Origin: Hemibagrus wyckioides
Lineage: Eukaryota; Chordata; Actinopteri; Siluriformes; Bagridae
Reading direction: 5' to 3'
DNA length: 64,000 bases
Assembly (NCBI RefSeq): GCF_019097595.1
Contig: NC_080731.1
Span: 5,554,071-5,618,070, forward strand
In this document: positions 56,918 to 64,000 of the stretch, piece after piece
How positions within the stretch are numbered: position 1 is the first letter of the stretch
Layout: every line of letters starts with the position of its first letter
Program-made: the position numbers and the translations under genes
The notes under the pieces: model-generated
Seen by the model: only the letters and a program-made list of their open reading frames with translations
Told to the model about the DNA's origin: nothing
Databases searched by the model: none

Positions 56918-57354
56918 CTGCAATGGTGGAAGGGAAAATGACATTTAAAACCAAACATTAACCAAAAGGAATCAACTTTATCAGACGGGAAAATTAGCAT
57001 GTTTCAGCATCATATATAAAAGGCAAGGCATAAATAACTGGAAAAATATTTATCGGACATATTCAACATTTCAGTTCAATTTACTTTACATGAGGCATAT
57101 ATATTGTAATTTTAGCCTAAAACAAGACAGGACAAAGCACTTATTGAAAATGAAGGTTATGTAGAGGAATTACCTCGAAACAGATTTTTTCCCCCTCCAA
57201 TCCAAGAACATATTTTTGCTGATTCTGCTCAAAGCAGAATGCCAAGTATACGTTTTGGCATTTTGTCACTCTGTACACAGTCACTGAACAATGGAGAGAT
57301 GTACATGACCAAATTAAAAATCACATTACAGACACCAGACACACACACACACAA

Positions 57355-57413
<59 letters not shown>

Positions 57414-57584
57414 ATAGAATGTTAGAAAGATCTTGCTTTACTTACAGTTTGGTTCTGAGCTCTGCACACCTTTCACAACAATCTTTCCATTGCAGTCGCT
57501 TCTTCTTGAATGCTGGAAAGTTGCCAATTTTCCACCGCTGATCTCCAGGCGTCCGGGAAAGCTCTCTGATTTGTTGGATCCCAT
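56594..57584 (-). CDS. Interleukin-1-family-like cytokine, copy 2
   Basis: Predicted 190-residue protein from exons 57446-57584, 57174-57283 and 56594-56917 (minus strand), in phase, with the same splice sites as copy 1. Residues 1-47 come from the first coding exon, 48-83 from the second, 84-190 from the last. The IL-1-type signature LSSVDKPRRYLCV is at 111-123, and the beta-trefoil end is probably near HLFKVNA (136-142). The remaining 48 residues form a Lys/Arg/Ser-rich tail with KKRG and KKQSRKRG clusters that could act as nuclear localisation signals. Such a tail is not usual in the family, whose members normally end at the last strand. A TATA box and untranslated exon precede it. No stop or frameshift is seen. 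A non-IL-1 beta-trefoil secreted protein is the alternative. Confidence 0.7.
57174..57283 (-). CDS. IL-1-like copy 2, middle coding exon
   Basis: Encodes LTVYRVTKCQNVYLAFCFEQ and NQQKYVLGLEGEKICFE. Acceptor (minus) ttgttcag, donor gtaattcc. Confidence 0.8.
57338..57412. repeat. (CA)n microsatellite in unit 2
   Basis: Long CA run ending in TA units inside the intron between the first two coding exons of copy 2; the same tract in unit 3 is at 61703-61777. In unit 1 the tract is nearly absent (53160-53171). Confidence 0.95.
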
Positions 57585-57590
57585 TATTTA
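57446..57590 (-). CDS. IL-1-like copy 2, first coding exon
   Basis: ATG at 57584 after the acceptor ttaatgcag and taaata. Encodes MGSNKSESFPGRLEISGGKL, ATFQHSRRSDCNGKIVVKGV, QSSEPN; donor GTAAGT. Confidence 0.8.
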
Positions 57591-58141
57591 CTGCATTAAA
57601 TGACATTATATGGCTTTATATAACACAAGCTTACAATGAATAGCTGCAAAGTGCCTAAACTTCAGAGTAGACAGCTGAGCATTGAGACATAGTGTGATAG
57701 ATTAATTGATTGATTGATTGATCGATTGATTGCATTTTATAAAATATAACACGATGGATGGTAAAGTGAGGATGCGTTTTGATTTTTTGTGGTTCATTCC
57801 ACATATATGCGATCATATTTACATCACGACCTAGATACTCCTAAGATAATGAGATTTTTGTATCAGCTAGGTAATTAAGCCCTTTTTGAACTGGACATGT
57901 TTACATTCTTCATTTTGCTAAATAATAATAATGATGATGATGATGATGATGATGATGATAAATAAATAAATAAATAAATACGTTTTCATTTCTCCTATGT
58001 ATAGAGACACTAAAGGTACAAATGTAGAAATGTTGTTACCTTTAAGGGTATTATGACAGCGACAAGAAACGTACAGCTTTCAGAGTGTACTATGTACTTT
58101 TTAGGGTATTTCGCTACCTCAAGCAGCCCAATATCACATTA

Positions 58142-58189
<48 letters not shown>

Positions 58190-58383
58190 ATTTAAAAAAT
58201 AATGAGCTTGTCCTTAAAAATAAATCCGACTACCAAATCATACACTGATCGCAGCAATAGAATATAGAACATTTTCGGGAATCTTTCGCTGAATCAACAA
58301 AGCATGACCAGGTATTAATACCTGCTATCTGTTTACAAAGAGTGTATGTTGATGTTCCATAAATGCAATAAAAACACACTGAC

Positions 58384-58450
58384 CTGTCTTGAAGAAGAAA
58401 TGCGTCGATTCTGCTTCTGCAGGACAGACACCAGGTCTGTAATATTTATA
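58384..58450 (-). promoter_or_regulatory. IL-1-like copy 2: TATA box and non-coding exon 1
   Basis: TATAAATA at 58450-58443 (minus), exon end at 58384 with donor gtcagt. Sequence matches the same region of units 1 and 3. Confidence 0.65.
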
Positions 58451-59000
58451 GTCCAAAAAAACAGACTACCGGCCAATAAAATAACCCAGCCCTATATCAT
58501 ATCTCAACGCATGCCCCTCCCAGAGATGTCCACAACTTCATTCACCATCAACAGTATCTCAACATGTGCCGGAAACAAATTTTTAAAAAATTAACCCCTT
58601 ACGTACATTTTATTACGTTATTTTCTGAGCTGTTAACTTTTTTCCCCCCCAGAAAATACTTCCAGCATGATGACATTATGATTGTTTAACAGTCATAACA
58701 CCGGTTTTAAAACCATATAGCGCAAAAGTGAAGTGTGTATGCACAGAAATGTAAATAATTCATTATTGTCCTACACTCTTTGCGTTTACATTACACATCA
58801 CCAGAAGAGGATTATTGTCTCAAACCTCTTTTGTCTGCTGCTCTTGGCCGTGAGCCACATTCTAATGGTTTAATCGGAAGGTTAGATGTAAAGGAAGTCT
58901 GCATTTTTCAGGTTTATTACCTATAGACTTTATCCAAGATCTTTGGCTTCTTTATTAGTGTGCCAGTAAAGCTGAGAGGTCTTGTTGAGGGGGAGCTAAG

Positions 59001-59236
59001 GGGTCTTGTTCCAACATGATTCAGCATACCAGTGCCTGTGGGTTTGCCAAGGTTGGAGTGAGAAAAATCAAGTGTCCTGCACACATTACTGAGCTCAACC
59101 CTGCTGAAGATCTTTAGGATGAACTGGAACACTGACCCCAGATCTCCTCACCCAACATCAGAACCTGACCTTACTAATGCACCTTTTTGTAAAAAGGCAC
59201 ACTTCAAATGGAGGTAATTATAACAGCAAAATTTAC
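59001..59236 (+). mobile_element. Tc1-like fragment (family E) in unit 2
   Basis: Same fragment, with the same ends, as 54650-54885. Confidence 0.65.
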
Positions 59237-59530
59237 ACCGTTTTGTCTAGGGTTTTTTTTGTTAGTTAATAAAACAAAAACTTTCAAGAACAACAGGTTT
59301 TTTGAATATCTTACCTACATGTGAAGGAAAACTGTATCTATCATATTTTTTAAAAAGCATGGTTTAACATTTTGGTCAAGAGAGGCTTTTCATCTTTTAT
59401 TAATCATTATTTATAAGCTTTCATGAGCCAATTCACTGAGCCCTGAGGCAATTCAGGTAAAAGGAATGAGAATTCACCACAAATTGCATACCAGTCTATG
59501 GCATCAAACACACATACATACATACATACA

Positions 59531-59901
59531 CTGATCAGCCATAACATATGAGCACTGACAGGTGAAGTGAATAACACTGATCTTCTCCTCATCATGGCAC
59601 CTGTTAGTGGGTGGGATATATTAGGTAACAAGTGAACATTTTGCCCTCAAAGTTGATGTGTTAGAAGCAGGAAAAATGGGCAAGCGTAAGGATTTGAGCG
59701 AGTTTGATGAAGGGCCAAATTGTGATGGCTAGACGACTGGATCAGAGCATCTCCAAAAGTGCAGCTCTTGTGGGGTGTTCCCAGTCTGCAGTGGTCAGTA
59801 TCTATCAAAAGTGGTCCTGGGCGGCCAAGGTTTATTGGTGCACGTGGGGAGCGAAGGCTGGACCATGGAGCAATGGAAGAAGGTGCCCTGGAGATTTGTG
59901 A
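59531..59901 (+). mobile_element. Tc1-like fragment (family B) in unit 2
   Basis: Same truncated copy as 55180-55550, including the same frameshift after SEFDEG. Confidence 0.85.
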
Positions 59902-60158
59902 TTGTGATTTGATGCAGATTTCATAATATCCCTTTAAAAACTGGAAGACTGCTATGACTGAAGACTTGGAAAAGTTTCTAAGCTTGATCGTACAAGATGA
60001 TGTATTTTCTGCCAGGTTTTAGTCACGTCATAACCATTTGGACTGAAACCTGTGGTGTCATCATGCTGTTATCAACTTTAGCAACTTTTTTTATGATGTG
60101 CAATAACCAAGTGCATTTTCTTTTGTGATTATACAAATAATGTAAAAAAAATGTTCTT

Positions 60159-60160
60159 TT

Positions 60161-60231
<71 letters not shown>

Positions 60232-60233
60232 CT
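60159..60233. repeat. (TTTC)n microsatellite at unit 2/3 junction
   Basis: About 18 TTTC units at the junction of units 2 and 3. Confidence 0.95.
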
Positions 60234-60958
60234 CAATACTAGAGGATAGTTTGAATACATGCTACTGTTTCTGAGATTAATACCTACATATTGTAAATAG
60301 TTTGAAGTATCTATACTTTTATAGATATTGTGCGTTTCTGATATTACGAAAAGGACCATTAATAAAAGTTAAATAGCTGCTTTATTATTTTTATTGTCTT
60401 TGTTATTATAAGAAAAATAAAAAACAAACCCTTTACCAATGCTTGGTACATACATAATTCATATTCACATAAATCATATCCAGTATAACTTAACATAATA
60501 TGCAATATCAGCACGGACATTGAGTACACGAGAACATAGAGACAGTAGTGAAGTACAGTATACAGCTGTATATTAATACTGATGTGAAATGGTTAGGGGA
60601 AATTTTTTTATCAGAGAATCCATTTCATAAAGCAAGTAAGAAACAGATATTTGTAAGTAGACTAATGTAATCTAACTGTATTTATACAATGTAGTATGTA
60701 CATTACATATGCATTATACAATGTAGTAAATGAAATGTAGTAAATGTACTTGTAGTAAATTGTAGTTACAAACACCAAGATTACATGTCATGATATGAGG
60801 GTTGCCATCAAAGATCTGAATGGAATGTACACATTCTTGTGCCAGCTGAACACACATGAACCAAGAAAGCATGACCTTCCTGCACCAGTGTCTTTTCCCA
60901 TATTTGTAATAGGAAAGTGTTTTAAAAAACGTATATGGAACATGAAATACTCATACTT

Positions 60959-61282
60959 TTAGCTTTCAGTAAAACCTCTTTTTCTGGATTGTTTTTTGAC
61001 CTTGATTGGTGGCTCCACAGTGTAGCGCAGCATCCTTGCGTCGCATACATTTCCCCTCTTTTTGCCACTGAAAGACCTGCTGCTTTTTTTGGTTTTTGTA
61101 TCAAGTGCATTGACTTTGAAAAGATGTTTTGGTTCGCAGCCAACCGTGACCTCTTCATCACAGACACACAGGTATCGCCTAGGTTTGTCCACTGAGCTTA
61201 GGGTTCCAAATGAGCCTTTAGTTGAATCCCATCTGAACAGGAATTTGTTGGTGAAATCATTGATCGTGTTATGTGCATTAAT
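60959..61282 (-). CDS. IL-1-like copy 3, terminal coding exon
   Basis: Acceptor (minus) cctttgcag, as in copy 1 and unlike the ccattgcag of copy 2. Stop TAA at 60961-60959. Codes for the signature segment and basic tail. Confidence 0.77.
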   Translation of the reverse strand: MNAHNTINDFTNKFLFRWDSTKGSFGTLSSVDKPRRYLCVCDEEVTVGCEPKHLFKVNALDTKTKKSSRSFSGKKRGNVCDARMLRYTVEPPIKVKKQSRKRGFTES

Positions 61283-61717
61283 CTGCAAAGGTGGAAGGGA
61301 AAATGACATTTAAAACCAAACATTAACCAAAAGGAATCAACTTTATCAGACGGGAAAATTAGCATGTTTCAGCATCATATATAAAAGGCAAGGCATAAAT
61401 AACTGGAAAAATATTTATCGGACATATTCAACATTTCAGTTCAATTTACTTTACATGAGGCATATATATTGTAATTTTAGCCTAAAACAAGACAGGACAA
61501 AGCTCTTATTGAAAATGAAGGTTATGTAGAGGAATTACCTCGAAACAGATTTTTTCCCCCTCCAATCCAAGAACATATTTTTGCTGATTCTGCTCAAAGC
61601 AGAATGCCAAGTATACGTTTTGGCATTTTGTCACTCTGTACACAGTCACTGAACAATGGAGAGATGTACATGACCAAATTAAAAATCACATTACAGACAC
61701 CAGACACACACACACAA

Positions 61718-61774
<57 letters not shown>

Positions 61775-61945
61775 ATAGAATGTTAGAAAGATCTTGCTTT
61801 ACTTACAGTTTGGTTCTGAGCTCTGCACACCTTTCACAACAATCTTTCCATTGCAGTCGCTTCTTCTTGAATGCTGGAAAGTTGCCAATTTTCCACCGCT
61901 GATCTCCAGGCGTCCGGGAAAGCTCTCTGATTTGTTGGATCCCAT
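60959..61945 (-). CDS. Interleukin-1-family-like cytokine, copy 3
   Basis: Predicted 190-residue protein from exons 61807-61945, 61539-61648 and 60959-61282 (minus strand). The only residue difference from copy 2 that I found is Phe in place of Ser near the C-terminus (RKRGFTES). It has the same IL-1-like signature, exon phases, basic tail, TATA box (62789-62782) and non-coding exon 1 (ending 62723). Copies 2 and 3 are therefore a very recent duplication, or have been made uniform by gene conversion. Confidence 0.7.
61539..61648 (-). CDS. IL-1-like copy 3, middle coding exon
   Basis: Encodes the same 37-residue segment as copy 2 (TVYRVTKCQNVYL...EKICFE). Confidence 0.8.
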
Positions 61946-61951
61946 TATTTA
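61807..61951 (-). CDS. IL-1-like copy 3, first coding exon
   Basis: ATG at 61945; same product as copy 2 (MGSNKSESFPGRLEISGGKL...). Confidence 0.8.
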
Positions 61952-62291
61952 CTGCATTAAATGACATTATATGGCTTTATATAACACAAGCTTACAATGA
62001 ATAGCTGCAAAGTGCCTAAACTTCAGAGTAGACAGCTGAGCATTGAGACATAGTGTGATAGATTAATTGATTGATTGATTGATCGATTGATTGCATTTTA
62101 TAAAATATAACACGATGGATGGTAAAGTGAGGATGCGTTTTGATTTTTTGTGGTTCATTCCACATATATGCGATCATATTTACATCACGACCTAGATACT
62201 CCTAAGATAATGAGATTTTTGTATCAGCTAGGTAATTAAGCCCTTTTTGAACTGGACATGTTTACATTCTTCATTTTGCTAAATAATAATA

Positions 62292-62326
<35 letters not shown>

Positions 62327-62722
62327 AAATAAATAAATAAATAAATACGTTTTCATTTCTCCTATGTATAGAGACACTAAAGGTACAAATGTAGAAATGT
62401 TGTTACCTTTAAGGGTATTATGACAGCGACAAGAAACGTACAGCTTTCAGAGTGTACTATGTACTTTTTAGGGTATTTCGCTACCTCAAGCAGCCCAATA
62501 TCACATTACTCTCTCTCTCTCTCTCTCTCTTTAAAAAATAATGAGCTTGTCCTTAAAAATAAATCCGACTACCAAATCATACACTGATCTCAGCAATAGA
62601 ATATAGAACATTTTCGGGAATCTTTCGCTGAATCAACAAAGCATGACCAGGTATTAATACCTGCTATCTGTTTACAAAGAGTGTATGTTGATGTTCCATA
62701 AATGCAATAAAAACACACTGAC

Positions 62723-62789
62723 CTGTCTTGAAGAAGAAATGCGTCGATTCTGCTTCTGCAGGACAGACACCAGGTCTGTAATATTTATA
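62723..62789 (-). promoter_or_regulatory. IL-1-like copy 3: TATA box and non-coding exon 1
   Basis: TATAAATA at 62789-62782 (minus) and exon end at 62723 with donor gtcagt, as in units 1 and 2. Confidence 0.65.
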
Positions 62790-63339
62790 GTCCAAAAAAA
62801 CAGACTACCGGCCAATAAAATAACCCAGCCCTATATCATATCTCAACGCATGCCCCTCCCAGAGATGTCCACAACGTCATTCACCATCAACAGTATCTCA
62901 ACATGTGCCGGAAACAAATTTTTAAAAAATTAACCCCTTACGTACATTTTATTACGTTATTTTCTGAGCTGTTAACTTTTTTCCCCCCCAGAAAATACTT
63001 CCAGCATGATGACATTATGATTGTTTAACAGTCATAACACCGGCTTTAAAACCATATAGCGCAAAAGTGAAGTGTGTATGCACAGAAATGTAAATAATTC
63101 ATTATTGTCCTACACTCTTTGCGTTTACATTACACATCACCAGAAGAGGATTATTGTCTCAAACCTCTTTTGTCTGCTGCTCTTGGCCGTGAGCCACATT
63201 CTAATGGTTTAATCGGAAGGTTAGATGTAAAGGAAGTCTGCATTTTTCAGGTTTATTACCTATAGACTTTATCCAAGATCTTTGGCTTCTTTATTAGTGT
63301 GCCAGTAAAGCTGAGAGGTCTTGTTGAGGGGGAGCTAAG

Positions 63340-63575
63340 GGGTCTTGTTCCAACATGATTCAGCATACCAGTGCCTGTGGGTTTGCCAAGGTTGGAGTGA
63401 GAAAAATCAAGTGTCCTTCACATATTACTGAGCTCAACCCTGCTGAAGATCTTTAGGATGAACTGGAACACTGACCCCAGATCTCCTCACCCAACATCAG
63501 AACCTGACCTTACTAATGCACCTTTTTGTAAAAAGGCACACTTCAAATGGAGGTAATTATAACAGCAAAATTTAC
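63340..63575 (+). mobile_element. Tc1-like fragment (family E) in unit 3
   Basis: Same fragment as 54650-54885 and 59001-59236. Confidence 0.65.
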
Positions 63576-63869
63576 ACCATTTTGTCTAGGGGTTTTTTTG
63601 TTAGTTAATAAAACAAAAACTTCCAAGAACAACAGGTTTTTTGAATATCTTACCTACATGTGAAGGAAAACTGTATCTATCATATTTTTTAAAAAGCATG
63701 GTTTAACATTTTGGTCAAGAGAGGCTTTTCATCTTTTATTAATCATTATTTATAAGCTTTCATGAGCCAATTCACTGAGCCCTGAGGCAATTCAGGTAAA
63801 AGGAATGAGAATTCACCACAAATTGCATACCAGTCTATGGCATCAAACACACATACATACATACATACA

Positions 63870-64000
63870 CTGATCAGCCATAACATATGAGCACTGACAG
63901 GTGAAGTGAATAACACTGATCTTCTCCTCATCATGGCACCTGTTAGTGGGTGGGATATATTAGGTAACAAGTGAACATTTTGCCCTCAAAGTTGATGTGT
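63870..64000 (+). mobile_element. Tc1-like fragment (family B) in unit 3, cut by window end
   Basis: Begins tgatcagccataacatatga as in units 1 and 2; the transposase part lies beyond the window. Confidence 0.8.

Larger units (their letters stand above)
55792..60142. repeat. Tandem segmental duplication, unit 2 (4.35 kb)
   Basis: Second direct copy, nearly identical to unit 3. It opens with taaaaaaatgttctttttc and a long (TTTC)n tract and contains IL-1-like gene copy 2 and the same Tc1 fragments as unit 1 (59001-59236 and 59531-59901). Confidence 0.96.
60143..64000. repeat. Tandem segmental duplication, unit 3 (cut by window end)
   Basis: Third direct copy, nearly identical to unit 2 over about 3.86 kb and still continuing at the last base. 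It contains IL-1-like gene copy 3. Confidence 0.96.

Noticed and set aside
56697..56948. Plus-strand frames (83-86 codons) recurring at 56570, 56697, 60935 and 61062
   Set aside because: They are antisense shadows of the IL-1-like terminal exon, conserved only because the units are duplicated.

Overview
The window looks like nuclear DNA from a ray-finned (teleost) fish. The evidence is vertebrate-type split genes with GT/AG introns, abundant CA/GT microsatellites, many Tc1/mariner-type elements, tRNA-headed SINEs, hAT elements and RTE/L2-type LINE fragments. The repeat mix would suit a catfish-like genome, but the species cannot be fixed from sequence alone. All gene names come from reading translated exons by eye; no search was run.

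Three gene loci can be supported. (1) 5837-25892, + strand: the six 3'-terminal coding exons of a CNNM (ancient conserved domain) magnesium-transport gene, closest to cnnm4. The large first exon lies to the left of the window. The introns hold a Tc1 relic, a full-length Tc1 element, two hAT elements with 8-bp target duplications, and a partial duplication of the last exon separated from the true one by a 47-bp minisatellite. (2) 29414-44666, + strand: a complete nine-coding-exon ckap2l gene (mitotic spindle protein). It reads in frame for 673 residues, with a CCAAT/CHR-rich cell-cycle promoter in front. A second intact Tc1 copy lies in its first intron, and a possible small minus-strand gene or pseudogene lies in intron 5. 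(3) 51280-64000: a tandem array of about 4.35-kb units, two complete and a third cut by the window end. Each unit carries an intact minus-strand gene with one non-coding and three coding exons, encoding a 186-190-residue interleukin-1-family-like protein. In mammals CKAP2L lies beside the IL1 cluster, so the position supports the family call.

The IL-1-like array is the most interesting part. Copies 2 and 3 differ by one residue as far as I compared them. Copy 1 differs from them by many changes, nearly all amino-acid changing, although the introns between those exons are almost identical. This pattern suggests diversifying selection or patchy gene conversion on a young cytokine cluster that probably continues past the right edge.

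The remaining DNA is intron or intergenic sequence filled with repeats: a 41-copy 25-bp minisatellite at the left edge (1-1030), at least five Tc1-like families in different states of decay, SINEs, LINE fragments and microsatellites.
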